This document shows positions 45,707 through 56,004 of a stretch of 64,000 nt of DNA, piece after piece. The stretch's first letter is position 1; the number at the start of each line of letters is the position of its first letter. Source of the DNA: Hyphomicrobiales bacterium. GTDB taxonomy: Bacteria > Pseudomonadota > Alphaproteobacteria > Rhizobiales > Rhizobiaceae. The position numbers and the translations under genes were made by a program. The DNA is taken from NCBI GenBank assembly GCA_900473915.1, contig UCNG01000005.1, forward strand, positions 124,001 to 188,000, in the 5' to 3' direction. The notes under the pieces are model-generated. The model worked only from the letters and a program-made list of their open reading frames with translations. It was not told where the DNA came from and did not search any database.

Positions 45707-48700
45707 TTACTCAGCGGGTTCAGCCGCGCCGCCGCTTTGCGGCTTTCCCTTGAGCGCCTGGTCGAGTTCCCGCTCAAGCCGCGCTTCTTCCTCTGCCTTG
45801 GGCTGCGTAAAGCGTCCGAGCAGCAGATAGGCAACCGGCGTCACATAGAGCGTGGCGATGGTTGCCAGACCGAGGCCCCCGACGATGACCCAGCCCAGAG
45901 CCACGCGGGCTTCCGCACCGGCGCCGCTCGCCAGAATCAGGGGCACGCCGCCAAGAACAGCGCAGATCATCGTCATGCAGACAGGGCGAAGACGGATATT
46001 GGATGCTTCCTCGATAGCTTCGCGGACGCTCAAGCCCTTGTCACGCAATTGATCCGCAAACTCGACGATCAGGATGCCGTTCTTGGCCATGATGCCGACC
46101 AGAAGCACAAGGCCGATCTGGCTATAGACGTTCAGGCTGGTGCCGGTCAGCAGCATGGCGAAAACGGCGCAACCCAGCCCCAAGGGAACGGTTGCCATCA
46201 CGATCAGGGCGCTGACAAAGCTTTCGAACTGCGCCGCCAGCACCAGCAGGATGATGATGATGGCAAAGCCGAACACCATGGCCAGCCCGCTTGACGTTTC
46301 GCTGAGCGTGGAAGCTTCGGCCAGCGGAATGATGTGGCTTCCCGGCGGCAACAGGGGCGCTGCGATTTCCTGCGCGGCCTTATAGGCGTCGCCCAGAGCG
46401 AAATCGTCACGCAGGTTTGTCGTGATGGAGACGGAACGCTGGCGCGTCTCGCGATCAAGCTGCGGCGGAACCGCTTTTTCGACGACCGATGCGATGGACG
46501 ACATCGGCACATACCGGCCATCCGTCGTCTTCATGAAGATGTTTTCAAGATCGGTCGGATCATTGATCGGATTGGTGGTGGCAACGAGTTTCACATCGAA
46601 GCTGCGATCCCCGACATAGACCGATCCGATCTTGCGGCCATCCAGCACCGATTGCACGGCATTGGCGAGCCCGGTGATGTCGATACCAAGATCAGAGGCC
46701 CGCTCGCGATTGATCTCGACGGACAATTGCGGCTGGGTCGGTTCCACCGAAAGGCGCGGCTGTACGAAGCGCGGGTCCTTTTCCAGCGCTGCGACAACGG
46801 CCTGCGCCGCAGGCTGTAGCTTGGCATAGTCGCTGCCGACTATGGCAAACTGCAAGCCGTTGCCCGCGCCGCGAATACCAAGGCTGTTCGGCTGGGTGGT
46901 GAATATGCGCACCGCCGTTATGCCTTTGATGCGCTGGGTGATGTCAGCCATGATTTCCTGCTGGCTGCGCGCGCGTTCCTGCCAGGGGGCCAGCGTCAGA
47001 ACGACGAAGCCATTGTTCGACGCTCCGTTCGAACCGGCGATGGCATAGGTGGTGGTGATTTCACCACTATCGCGCAGGGGCTGAATCGCCTCCTCGATCT
47101 TGTCGAGCTGCGACTGAAGGAACTCCACGCTGATGCCCTGCGGCCCGTTGATCCGCAACAGCGCAACCGCCCGATCTTCCGATGGCGTCAATTCCTGACG
47201 GATCAGACCATAGGCAACGAAGGAAGCCCCGGCGAAAAGCATCGCGACGAGCACGACCACGAAAGGCCCCGAAAGACAAAGATGCAGCGTCTTTTTATAA
47301 AACGCAGCAAGTCCGCCGCCGATCCGGCGCAGGAAAAGCGGACCATGGCCGCTATCCTCGCCATTGCTTTCTTTCAGAAAGCGGGAGGCGAGCATCGGGC
47401 ACAGTGTCAGCGCAACCACGGACGACAGAAGAACGGCAATCGCCAGAACGAAGCCGAATTCGCGGAACAGGCCACCCGCCTGCCCCGGCAAGAACGAGAT
47501 CGGCACGAAGACCGCCGCCAGCGTGAGCGTGGTGGCGATAACGGCGAAGAAGACTTCCTGCGTGCCGAGAACTGCGGCGGCTCGCGGCCCCATGCCCTGA
47601 TTGCGTCGCCGGACGACGTTTTCCAGCACCACAATGGCGTCGTCGACCACCAGCCCCGTGGCGAGCACCAACGCCAGAAGCGTGAGGATATTGACCGAAA
47701 AACCCGCCAGATAAATAGCTGCAACCGTGCCGATGAGAGCAACCGGCATCGACAAGGCCGGGATAAGCGTGGCGCGTATATCCCACAGGAACATGAAGAT
47801 AATTGCCACGACGATGATCACCGACGCGATCAGCGCGATTTCCACCTCGTGGATAGCGCCATTGATGAAGTTCGCATCGTCACTGGTGACGGTAATATTG
47901 ACGCCCGCAGGCAAGGTCTTTTGCAGATTGGCAACCGCGGCGCGGATGCCTTGCGAAATATCGAGCGTATTGGACTGCGCCTGACGGACGATGCCGAGAC
48001 CGATTGCCGTCTTGCCGTTGGAGCGAACAGCGGAACTTTCGATATCCGGCCCAAGCGTGACCGTCGCCACGTCGCGGATCTGCGTGCGTCCCTTGATATA
48101 GACGTTCTCAAAATCCTCCGGCTTCTCCAGATTGGCCGTAGCACGCACCACGATGGACTGATCCGAACTGCGCAGTGAACCGGCAGGCGCATCAAGCCCC
48201 ATGGAAGAAAGCGCCGTGGAAATATCGGCAATGGTCAGGCCATAACTGGCAAGGCGCGACTGAAGGATATCGATGCGGAAAATCTTGTCCCGATTACCGT
48301 AGATCTGCACGTCGGCCACACCTGGCACCGCCGACAGAATATCCTGTATCTGGTCTTCAACCAGCACCGTCATGTCGTCGACGGACATGGTGTCAGACGT
48401 CACCGCCAGACGCATCACCGCATCGGCATTGGAGTCCGCCTTGATGATGCGCGACGGGTCGGCCTCTTCCGGCACTGTATTTGCCACGCGAGAGATCGCA
48501 TCCCGCATATCGGCGGCCGCAACATTGAGGTCCACACCGTCATTGAACTCCACCGTGACGCGGCTGCGCTCAAAGGACGATGTCGAGGAAATGGATTTCA
48601 CGCCAGAAACACGCGCCACGGCGTTTTCGAGAACCTGCGTCAACTGGCGATCGATGGTTTCGGCGGACGCGCCCTTGAAGTCCGTGCTGATCGTCACGAC

Positions 48701-48859
48701 GGGCCGGTCGACGTCCGGCAGTTCGCGGATATCGACGCCTGTGAACGCCGCCAGACCCGCGACAACGATCAAAACGTTGATAACGAACGCAAAAACCGGA
48801 CGGCGGATGAACAGCGCCGTCGATCCGCCCTTGTCGGATGGGGAATTGTGACCGGTCAC
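45707..48859 (-). CDS. RND efflux permease (second pump of the window)
   Basis: This 1050-residue HAE1-type permease begins with a polar lead then FIRRPVFAFVINVLIVVAGL. It has the porter loops, the TM4 proton relay [18 protein letters not shown], and the duplicated second half. The charged tail has KAEEEARLERELDQAL. It differs clearly from BepE (for example DIRELPDVDRPVV in place of [17 protein letters not shown]) and looks closer to the MdtB/MdtF-like or uncharacterised HAE groups. It works with the adaptor encoded just upstream (10-base gap). Substrates unknown. No outer-membrane channel gene is adjacent. Confidence 0.9.
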   Translation of the reverse strand: MTGHNSPSDKGGSTALFIRRPVFAFVINVLIVVAGLAAFTGVDIRELPDVDRPVVTISTDFKGASAETIDRQLTQVLENAVARVSGVKSISSTSSFERSRVTVEFNDGVDLNVAAADMRDAISRVANTVPEEADPSRIIKADSNADAVMRLAVTSDTMSVDDMTVLVEDQIQDILSAVPGVADVQIYGNRDKIFRIDILQSRLASYGLTIADISTALSSMGLDAPAGSLRSSDQSIVVRATANLEKPEDFENVYIKGRTQIRDVATVTLGPDIESSAVRSNGKTAIGLGIVRQAQSNTLDISQGIRAAVANLQKTLPAGVNITVTSDDANFINGAIHEVEIALIASVIIVVAIIFMFLWDIRATLIPALSMPVALIGTVAAIYLAGFSVNILTLLALVLATGLVVDDAIVVLENVVRRRNQGMGPRAAAVLGTQEVFFAVIATTLTLAAVFVPISFLPGQAGGLFREFGFVLAIAVLLSSVVALTLCPMLASRFLKESNGEDSGHGPLFLRRIGGGLAAFYKKTLHLCLSGPFVVVLVAMLFAGASFVAYGLIRQELTPSEDRAVALLRINGPQGISVEFLQSQLDKIEEAIQPLRDSGEITTTYAIAGSNGASNNGFVVLTLAPWQERARSQQEIMADITQRIKGITAVRIFTTQPNSLGIRGAGNGLQFAIVGSDYAKLQPAAQAVVAALEKDPRFVQPRLSVEPTQPQLSVEINRERASDLGIDITGLANAVQSVLDGRKIGSVYVGDRSFDVKLVATTNPINDPTDLENIFMKTTDGRYVPMSSIASVVEKAVPPQLDRETRQRSVSITTNLRDDFALGDAYKAAQEIAAPLLPPGSHIIPLAEASTLSETSSGLAMVFGFAIIIILLVLAAQFESFVSALIVMATVPLGLGCAVFAMLLTGTSLNVYSQIGLVLLVGIMAKNGILIVEFADQLRDKGLSVREAIEEASNIRLRPVCMTMICAVLGGVPLILASGAGAEARVALGWVIVGGLGLATIATLYVTPVAYLLLGRFTQPKAEEEARLERELDQALKGKPQSGGAAEPAE

Positions 48860-48869
48860 GTTGCCATCC

Positions 48870-49994
48870 TCATCCTGCGGTCCGCTTTGCCGAGGCCGGG
48901 TCAGCCAGCGCCGTCCCCTGCTCGTCCTTCACACGAACGGGCGCGTCGTCCCGCACGGTTTGAACGCCTTGCGTGACGATAAGGTCGCCCTGCTTTACCG
49001 GGCCGTCGACGAGGATGTTGGTGGCGTTGCGCTGAACGATACGGGCCTCGACTTTGCGGGCCACGCCGTCTTCAACCCGCCAGATATAGGAACCGTTGGC
49101 GCCCCACTGGATCGCCAGCGGATCGACCGACGGATAGCGGTCGCCCGGAAAAAGAACGGTGACGGAAAACGACATGCCAGCGCGCAGGCGATCCTGCGTG
49201 TTGGGGACTTCGGCGCGGACGTGCAGTGTCCGGCTGGCTTCATCCAGCATGTTGTCAACGGCGTTGATTTCGCCGCTATAGGTCTCGCCGGGGAAAGCGG
49301 TCGATTCCGCTGTCAAAGGCTGGCCAACCTTGATCTGCGGTGCGAACCGTTCCGGCACCCAGATATCGATCAGCACTTTCGACCGGTCATCGATGCGACC
49401 GATGGAGGTCTGTGCGGTAATGTAATTGCCCACATTGACAGGAAGAATGCCGACGATACCGGAAATCGGCGAACGAACCGTGCGGCGGCTCAAGGCGAGC
49501 TGCGCGTCCTGCAAGGCAAGCTGCGCATTGGCAACCGCCAGTTCCGTTTCGACCACCTGAACTTCCGTTGCGGTGTTGGTCGCGCGCAATTTTGCGATGC
49601 GCTGGCGGGTGGTCTGTGCATCTTTCAGCGCGGTCTGCGCCTTGGCGACGGCGATCTTCTCGGTCTCGGCATCCAGTTCGGCGATGGGATCGCCTTCCTT
49701 CACCATGTCGCCGGCCTTGACGTAGAGCTTCGTCATGTAACCGCTGGAATACGGGGTTATCGATACGGTGGTGAGCGCCCGTGCCGAACCGATCGCCGTC
49801 AGCCGGTTGTTGATGGTCTCTTCGCCCGCTGCCTCAACGACGACCAGCGGCGCGGACCGCCCGCCCCCGTTTCTGGGCGCTTCGCCTGTCGCGGCGGCCT
49901 TCACCACCTCAGATTTGTTCTTATAAGCATACCAGCCACCAACGGCGGCTGCGGCGATGAGCAGGCACAAGGCAAGCTGCTTCCAGGATTTCAT
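48870..49994 (-). CDS. RND efflux periplasmic adaptor
   Basis: This 374-residue membrane-fusion protein has an N-terminal anchor or signal (KQLALCLLIAAAAVGGWYAYKN). It then has a split lipoyl domain (YVKAGDMVKEGDPIAELDAETEK), a helical hairpin (QTALKDAQTTRQRIAKLRATN), SRRTVRSPISGIVG and a beta-barrel domain. The glycine- and serine-rich segment near residues 37-50 is a linker. It is divergent from the histidine kinase gene at 50641 across a 646-base region that contains a MITE-like element. Confidence 0.9.
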   Translation of the reverse strand: MKSWKQLALCLLIAAAAVGGWYAYKNKSEVVKAAATGEAPRNGGGRSAPLVVVEAAGEETINNRLTAIGSARALTTVSITPYSSGYMTKLYVKAGDMVKEGDPIAELDAETEKIAVAKAQTALKDAQTTRQRIAKLRATNTATEVQVVETELAVANAQLALQDAQLALSRRTVRSPISGIVGILPVNVGNYITAQTSIGRIDDRSKVLIDIWVPERFAPQIKVGQPLTAESTAFPGETYSGEINAVDNMLDEASRTLHVRAEVPNTQDRLRAGMSFSVTVLFPGDRYPSVDPLAIQWGANGSYIWRVEDGVARKVEARIVQRNATNILVDGPVKQGDLIVTQGVQTVRDDAPVRVKDEQGTALADPASAKRTAG

Positions 49995-50327
49995 TCAGCT
50001 CTCCGGCGAGGTGTACCGTCGCCCTGACGGGACCTCGTATTCGAAACCATTATGTCGGGCGCGGAAAATGCCAGCAAATAGTATCAGAATGATGATTGCC
50101 TTCACATTGCGCAAATCACGCATCCCATAAGGATACATAGATTTTTCCGGTTAAGATTTCGCACAGAGGCCCCGACCCGTCGAGTTAAATTTCGGTAATG
50201 CAACGCATGAAAGCCCCGGGAAAGCCGCACGCTTTTAACCGATTGAACAAAGGCTGTTGGATTTATCGACAGGCTCCATATATAGGAGGCTACCTTTACG
50301 AATTGCGTTTCGACGGCAAACCGGTTT
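49995..50327. other. Intergenic region upstream of the RND adaptor gene
   Basis: This 333-base stretch has no coding character on either strand. It should hold the promoter of the adaptor-permease operon, and perhaps once held that of the histidine kinase before the inserted element at 50328. I see no clear operator palindrome. Confidence 0.5.
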
Positions 50328-50593
50328 AGGGTCAGGACCTATTAATTTGATGAAAATGGTGTGCGGCCATCCGTTTGGATATGAGGAGAAAAGGCGAAGG
50401 AAATGTGGTTCATTTTCGAGCCTTTTCGACGAGATAGCCGGGCGGATGGACCACATCCTCTGGACACCGAAATGACTGGCGATCTGCTGCGTTGAACCGC
50501 TCGGCCGGGGGAACCACCCCGTCCTTCGCAGCTCTCCTGGCAGCTCTTGTCATTTCAGGTGCCATTTCCATCAAATTAATAGGTCCTGACCCT
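50328..50593. mobile_element. MITE-like element, 266 bp with perfect 25-bp terminal inverted repeats
   Basis: The left end (50328-50352, beginning AGGGTCAGGACCTATTAA) and the right end (50569-50593) are exact reverse complements over 25 bases. A further six of seven bases match just inside. The interior (~215 bases) has no intact reading frame of useful length, so the element is non-autonomous. I see no clean target-site duplication: the flanks read GGTTT on the left and GGGCA on the right. The source transposase is not recognised. It ends 47 bases before the histidine kinase start codon. Confidence 0.78.
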
Positions 50594-50640
50594 GGGCACC
50601 GCGGCAGTTGGGCCGGTTCGCCTTGAATTGGAAGCAGGCT

Positions 50641-52194
50641 ATGGCGGTTGTTGAAAAGACCACAGACACGGGCGCGCTTTCCCCTGAAGCGGCCTCCCAG
50701 ACCGCGACCGCTGAACGGGTCTCTCCAACGCAATTCACACGGCTTCCCTGGCGCAACCGGCTTTCGAGCAAGCTGCTGCTCCTGACCGCGCTTGCAGTGC
50801 TGATCACCGAAGTTCTGATCTTCGTCCCCTCCGTGGCCAATATGCGCGTGCGCTGGATGAGTTCCAGGCTCGATACCGTGAGCGCCGTCAGCGAGGTCCT
50901 GGTCGCCGGGGGCGACATGGACGTCCCGCGCGACATTCAGGACAAGGTGCTTCTGGCCACCGGCACCAAGGCCATCGCCATGCGTGAAGCCGGTGCGTCG
51001 CGCCTGCTCGCCATGTCGGAGGTTCCCGGCAAGATCGATCAGGTCATCGACCTCAACAATATCAGCGAAGCGGCAGCCATATGGGACGCATTCGGCACAT
51101 TGTTCAATGGCGGAGACAGAACGCTGCGCATCTTCGGCTCGGTTTCACCGGCCGGCTCTTCGCAGCGCATCATTGAAATCGTGACCTCGGACGCGCCGCT
51201 GCGCCACGCCATGCTGGTCTATGCGCGCAACGTCACCTTCATATCGCTCATCATTTCGGTGATAGCGGCAAGCCTGATCTACCTGATCATCCACGAAATG
51301 CTGCTGCGGCCCGTGCGCATCATGCATCGCAACATGATCGACTTCGCGTCGTCCCCCGACAATCCGGCACTCATCCTCGTTCCGGAAAACCGCAAGGATG
51401 AATTCGGCATCGCCCAGCGCCAGATATCCCACATTCAAAGCGATCTCCAGCGCACGCTGAAGGAGCAGAAGCATCTGGCCGATCTCGGCCTTGCCGTCTC
51501 CAAGATCAACCACGACATGCGCAATATTCTGGCTTCGGCACAGCTGATGTCGGACAGGCTCGCCGACACCGAAGACCCGATGGTGCAGCGGTTCGCACCC
51601 AAACTCATTCGCACGCTCAGCCGCGCGATCAGCTATTCCGAAAGCGTGATGGCCTATGGCCGCTCGCAGGAAGCGCCGCCGCGCCCGCGCCGCGTCCTGC
51701 TGCACACAATTATCGCGGATGTGCAGGAAACCCTCAGCCCCAGTTCCGAAAGCAGCATCGAGTTCGAGAATCTCGTTCCGGAAGATTTTGAACTGAATGT
51801 CGATTCGGAGCAGCTATTCCGTGTCCTGAGCAATCTGTGCCGAAATTCCGTTCAGGCAATGGAGCGCGACCAGACGACCGATGTCGCGACGGTCAAGCGG
51901 CTCACGATATCTGCGGGGAAAATCGGGACTACGACGATCATCGGCGTCGAGGATACCGGTCCCGGCCTGCCGCAAAAGGCGCGCGACAATCTTTTCACGG
52001 CGTTCCGTGGCTCGACACGCAGCGACGGCACCGGCCTAGGGCTTGCCATCGCACAGGAACTGATCCGCGCGCATGGCGGCACAATCGAGCTTCGGGAAGA
52101 CCGTCCCGTTGGCGCGCATTTCGAGATTCGCATCCCTGATTTGCCGATGCAACGCGAAGACCGCAACAACCTGCGCACCGAAGAGCGCGCGTAG
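50641..52194 (+). CDS. Orphan membrane sensor histidine kinase
   Basis: This 517-residue kinase has a membrane helix at ~44-64, a periplasmic sensor region of ~125 residues, a second helix at ~198-218 and a HAMP-like segment (LLRPVRIMHRNMIDFA). The phosphoacceptor helix LGLAVSKINHDMRNILASA has H291. The catalytic domain has N-box NLCRNSVQAM, VEDTGPGLP and GTGLGLAIAQ. The start at 50641 follows GGAAGCAGG; the frame is open to 50608, toward the inserted element. No response regulator gene is next to it. It is divergent from the RND pump genes, which suggests, without proving, that it may sense envelope stress or pump substrates. Confidence 0.88.
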   Translation: MAVVEKTTDTGALSPEAASQTATAERVSPTQFTRLPWRNRLSSKLLLLTALAVLITEVLIFVPSVANMRVRWMSSRLDTVSAVSEVLVAGGDMDVPRDIQDKVLLATGTKAIAMREAGASRLLAMSEVPGKIDQVIDLNNISEAAAIWDAFGTLFNGGDRTLRIFGSVSPAGSSQRIIEIVTSDAPLRHAMLVYARNVTFISLIISVIAASLIYLIIHEMLLRPVRIMHRNMIDFASSPDNPALILVPENRKDEFGIAQRQISHIQSDLQRTLKEQKHLADLGLAVSKINHDMRNILASAQLMSDRLADTEDPMVQRFAPKLIRTLSRAISYSESVMAYGRSQEAPPRPRRVLLHTIIADVQETLSPSSESSIEFENLVPEDFELNVDSEQLFRVLSNLCRNSVQAMERDQTTDVATVKRLTISAGKIGTTTIIGVEDTGPGLPQKARDNLFTAFRGSTRSDGTGLGLAIAQELIRAHGGTIELREDRPVGAHFEIRIPDLPMQREDRNNLRTEERA

Positions 52195-52353
52195 ACAATC
52201 TGCCGTTGCACCGGCTCTGGTGGAAAAGCCCGGAAACGTGGTGCCTGACAAGAAATCTTCACAGAACCACATTTTTTTCTAAGAAGACGCTTGCATTTAG
52301 CGATTTGTCCGATTATCAACCGCCCATCGCCGCAGCGAGCGGCACACAGGCAA

Positions 52354-52430
52354 GCACCCGTAGCTCAGCTGGATAGAGCACCAGACTACGAATCTGGGGG
52401 TCAGAGGTTCGAATCCTTTCGGGTGCGCCA
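52354..52430 (+). tRNA. tRNA-Arg (anticodon ACG)
   Basis: This is a 77-base cloverleaf with encoded CCA. The acceptor is GCACCCG/CGGGTGC, and the D arm is AGCTCAGCTGGATAGAGC. The anticodon stem CCAGA/TCTGG encloses CTACGAA (anticodon ACG, read as ICG), and the T arm is AGAGGTTCGAATCCTTT. Confidence 0.97.
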
Positions 52431-52497
52431 TTTCTTCTCCATAAGAATTTGAATTTATTTGGCTATTTCCGACAAGGAAATTTGTCTTCCTCCATTG

Positions 52498-53301
52498 TCA
52501 CCCCAATGGAATTGCGACCGTCTTTCGATAGAGATGCCATGTCGCGTGTCCAAGGATGGGCAGGACCAACGCCAATCCGGCAAACATCGTTGCAAATCCC
52601 ACCACCAGCATCGCGGTCACGATTGCCGCCCAAAGCAGCGCCTCCAGCGGATTGCGAGATACCACGCGCAATGACGTGGCGATTGCCGCCGCCGCACCGC
52701 AATCCCGATCAAGCAGCATCGGGAAGGTGACGATCGTCAGGCACAGGACAACGATTGCAAAAAGCAAGCCAATGCCGCAGCCGGCGAAAATCAGGCTACG
52801 CCCCTCTTCCGTCGATGACACCTGATTCATCAGCATCGAGAAGCTGTCGGGCGGCATGGGGCCGAAATAGTGAACATAGAGATTTTGTGCCACCAGCAGC
52901 CACGCAATGAAGATTGCGAAAAGGAAAGAGCCGACGGCCACGATGGACGGCAATGCCGGGGAGTGGCTGACATCGAAAGCGCGCCTCCAACTGGTGTCCA
53001 GTTTCTCCTCGCGGCGCCTGCTCATTTCATAAAGCGGCAAGGCGGCAACTGGCCCGATCAGGGCAAATCCGGACATCAGGGGGAACAGAAGCGGCAGAGC
53101 GTTTGCGTTCGTGCTCCAATAGGTGATGAACAATCCGGCCAGCGGATATATCAGACAAAGAAAAACATAATGCGATGGCTTCGCCCAGAAATCGTCGAAT
53201 CCCAAACGCAGCGCGTCGAATACATCCGCCATCTGGATGCGTTTGACTTCCGGGTAAAAGGCTGTTTGGTCCCGACCTGCAATCACATGAAACTGTGCCA
53301 T
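52498..53301 (-). CDS. DUF2189 membrane protein
   Basis: This 267-residue protein has about six membrane helices and the DUF2189 layout: a polar start, then DVFDALRLGFDDFWAKPSHYVFLCLIYPLAG and FPLMSGFALIGPVAALPLYEMSRRREE. The late TFPMLLDRDCGAAAAIATSLRVVSRNP is also characteristic. Function is unknown; homologues are widespread in alphaproteobacteria. It lies between tRNA-Arg and a small protein gene and is transcribed toward the tRNA. Confidence 0.87.
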   Translation of the reverse strand: MAQFHVIAGRDQTAFYPEVKRIQMADVFDALRLGFDDFWAKPSHYVFLCLIYPLAGLFITYWSTNANALPLLFPLMSGFALIGPVAALPLYEMSRRREEKLDTSWRRAFDVSHSPALPSIVAVGSFLFAIFIAWLLVAQNLYVHYFGPMPPDSFSMLMNQVSSTEEGRSLIFAGCGIGLLFAIVVLCLTIVTFPMLLDRDCGAAAAIATSLRVVSRNPLEALLWAAIVTAMLVVGFATMFAGLALVLPILGHATWHLYRKTVAIPLG

Positions 53302-53591
53302 GACGTTCCTCCTGCGGGTTAGGCAGTCCTGACGGCAGGGCGGCGGTCAGGACAGGCCTGCACGCAATTTCCGGCTTTGAGAAGCCTGACGATGAGGCAG
53401 CCAGTATACATCGAAAAGACCGGCTGCGAAAGGAAAACGGCCCGGCAGGATCGAGCCCGCTTGAACGAATACCACATGCGCACGACCCGGCGCTTTCCAA
53501 ACGTCAACGAGATCAACCAAATATGATCTGTTCATCGAACCACGATGTGCTACTGCCACTCACGGAAACAGCAGCTCAGGAATGTAGTTAA

Positions 53592-53717
53592 ATGGAATGG
53601 ATCCCTATTGGCTTGATGGCATTCAAGGTTATCGTGTTGGGCGTGGCCATGTTCTTTGCCATCAAGTTTCATTATGATGAGGGCAAGAAGAAGAAAAACA
53701 AGGAAGGCGGGACGTAA
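53592..53717 (+). CDS. Small membrane protein, 41 residues
   Basis: ATG at 53592 has AGGA about ten bases upstream and runs to TAA. Residues ~4-25 (IPIGLMAFKVIVLGVAMFFA) form one membrane helix, followed by a highly basic tail (GKKKKKNKEGG type). The shape is like small inner-membrane subunits or assembly factors. I do not recognise a family. A short inverted repeat with CCGTTCGA arms follows at 53743-53763 and could help end the transcript. Confidence 0.62.
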   Translation: MEWIPIGLMAFKVIVLGVAMFFAIKFHYDEGKKKKNKEGGT

Positions 53718-53899
53718 GCGCCTGCAAAAGCCAAAAGATCACCGTTCGATTTGATCGAACGGCTGGAGCAGATCAGCCTTTGAGAACGGAATAAAGGACA
53801 GGCAGCGCCAGATTTGTGCCGCCAACACAGGCCAGCGCGCATCTGTTCTTCACCCCTCGACAGGGTGAAACCAAATTGCCTTAAATGTCCGGGGAATAA

Positions 53900-53974
<75 letters not shown>

Positions 53975-54121
53975 AATCTCTTGAGTGCGGCGGACTTCTG
54001 CCACATCATTACGCAAATCGCAAGCAAGCAATTGCATTTCTTTGCACATAATGTGGAAATCTGTAGGAGACGCATTTGAAAGCCGCTTTTCCGGCCCTTT
54101 TTCCCGTAGTAGAAGACCGTC

Positions 54122-54301
54122 ATGAGCGAAAATACGACCAACAAAGAGAAACAAATCCAATCAGACCAGCGCAAAAAGCGCCGCGCTGAGGAGTTGCGCG
54201 CGAATCTGATGCGCCGCAAGGCGCAATCGCGCTCGCGCCGCGCAGGCGAAGCCGACGAGCGAAACGACGGCATTACCGCCGCCAGCGACAAGACCGATTG
54301 A
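54122..54301 (+). CDS. Small highly charged conserved protein upstream of murA, 59 residues
   Basis: ATG at 54122 runs 59 codons to TGA. The product is very rich in basic and acidic residues (KEKQIQSDQRKKRRAEELRA, then RRKAQSRSRRAGEADERND) with no membrane segment and probably little fixed structure apart from a helix. A small arginine-rich protein in this place before murA is common in Rhizobiales as I recall; function unknown. GC content and codon use match a real gene. Confidence 0.68.
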   Translation: MSENTTNKEKQIQSDQRKKRRAEELRANLMRRKAQSRSRRAGEADERNDGITAASDKTD

Positions 54302-54516
54302 GAATCACGGCAACAAAGCCTTCCTTGAAGATAGGGAGGCTCTGCGGTAAAAGCTTACTTCCGTTCTTCGCAGCGATATCGTCCTATTGTGATTCGTATT
54401 TGACGTAATTTGGCCGCAAGACTCGTAATTTCATGACGCAACGCCACCGCGCCGCAAGGGCTGCCGGGTTTGGTGAAATTTATCGGGCAAGGCATCGGCC
54501 CAGAAGGTGACACAGC

Positions 54517-55809
54517 ATGGATCGCATCAAAATCGTCGGCGGCAACAAGCTCAACGGCATCATTCCGATCTCCGGCGCGAAAAACGCCGCCCTGCCGTTG
54601 ATGATCGCCTCGCTTCTGACCGACGATACGCTGACGCTCGAAAACGTGCCGCATCTGGCCGATGTCGAGCAGTTGATCCGCATCCTCAGCAATCACGGCG
54701 TCGATTATTCTGTGAACGGGCGTCGCGAGCACCAGAACGGCGCCTATTCGCGCACCATTCATTTCACCGCCCGCAACATCGTCGACACGACGGCTCCTTA
54801 TGAACTCGTTTCGAAGATGCGCGCGAGCTTCTGGGTGATCGGCCCGCTTCTGGCGCGCACCGGCGAGGCAACCGTGTCGCTGCCGGGCGGCTGCGCCATC
54901 GGCACCCGTCCCGTAGACCTGCTGCTGGAATCCCTCCAGGCGCTGGGCGCGGAAATCGACATTGAAAACGGCTATGCCAAGGCGCGCGCGCCGAAGGGCG
55001 GCCTTGTCGGCGCACGCTACAGCTTTCCGAAAGTCTCGGTCGGCGCAACCCATGTCATGCTGATGGCGGCGGCTCTCGCCAAGGGTGAGACCATCATCGA
55101 AAATGCGGCCCGCGAGCCGGAAGTCGTCAATCTTGCCGACTGCCTCAATGCGATGGGCGCAAAGATCACCGGCGCGGGCACCAGCACCATCCATGTGGAA
55201 GGCGTGACCAGCCTTTCGGGCGCACGCGTTCGCGTCATTCCCGACCGTATCGAAACCGGCACCTATGCAATGGCGGTCGCGATGACCGGCGGCGACGTGC
55301 TTCTGGAAGGCGCGCAGGAAAGCCTGCTGTCATCGGCGCTGGACACGCTGCGTCTGGCCGGTGCCGAGATCACCGAGACCAATAGCGGTCTTCGCGTGGT
55401 GCGCAACGGCCATGGCATCCAGCCTGTCGATGTCACCACCGACCCCTTCCCCGGCTTCCCGACCGACTTGCAGGCGCAGTTCATGGGACTGATGACCAAG
55501 GCGAAGGGAACGTCGCGCATCACGGAAACCATTTTTGAAAACCGCTTCATGCATGTGCAGGAGCTGGCGCGTCTTGGCGCAAAAATCTCCCTGTCCGGCC
55601 AGACCGCAACCGTTGAAGGCGTCGAGCGCCTGAAGGGCGCACAGGTGATGGCAACGGATCTGCGCGCATCGGTTTCCCTGGTGATCGCGGGCCTCGCCGC
55701 CGAGGGCGAAACCATGGTCAATCGCGTTTATCATCTGGATCGCGGCTTCGAGCGACTGGAAGAGAAGCTGTCGCGCTGCGGCGCGATGGTGGAACGCATC
55801 AGCGGTTGA
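54517..55809 (+). CDS. murA: UDP-N-acetylglucosamine 1-carboxyvinyltransferase
   Basis: This 430-residue EPSP-synthase-fold enzyme has [29 protein letters not shown], the active-site loop [24 protein letters not shown] with the fosfomycin-target cysteine in GGCAIG, and [17 protein letters not shown]. It transfers enolpyruvate to UDP-GlcNAc, the first committed step of peptidoglycan synthesis. It is full length. A good terminator at 55818-55849 follows directly. Confidence 0.97.
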   Translation: MDRIKIVGGNKLNGIIPISGAKNAALPLMIASLLTDDTLTLENVPHLADVEQLIRILSNHGVDYSVNGRREHQNGAYSRTIHFTARNIVDTTAPYELVSKMRASFWVIGPLLARTGEATVSLPGGCAIGTRPVDLLLESLQALGAEIDIENGYAKARAPKGGLVGARYSFPKVSVGATHVMLMAAALAKGETIIENAAREPEVVNLADCLNAMGAKITGAGTSTIHVEGVTSLSGARVRVIPDRIETGTYAMAVAMTGGDVLLEGAQESLLSSALDTLRLAGAEITETNSGLRVVRNGHGIQPVDVTTDPFPGFPTDLQAQFMGLMTKAKGTSRITETIFENRFMHVQELARLGAKISLSGQTATVEGVERLKGAQVMATDLRASVSLVIAGLAAEGETMVNRVYHLDRGFERLEEKLSRCGAMVERISG

Positions 55810-55817
55810 TGTGATCG

Positions 55818-55849
55818 GCCGGAGTGACATTCGTTGCTCCGGCTTTTTT
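55818..55849 (+). terminator. Terminator after murA
   Basis: GCCGGAG and CTCCGGC form a 7-bp stem with a 12-base loop, followed by six T residues on the plus strand. Confidence 0.85.
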
Positions 55850-56004
55850 CTGGCTGACGTTATTTGAACAGCGACGGGTTTGAAAAGCCTGTCGATTTTT
55901 TTGTTTTGACATGCCAAGTTGGTAACCGGCCCGGCGGGTGATTGATTTTCTTCCCGCCGGAGCAGTTATTGACCGACAACGGAAAGCGGTGCTGGAGTAT
56001 GGAT

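Noticed and set aside
50235-50733. Minus-strand frames of 70-110 codons across the MITE-like element
   Set aside because: They run through the inverted repeat ends and into the kinase gene and show no transposase motif; they look like chance frames.
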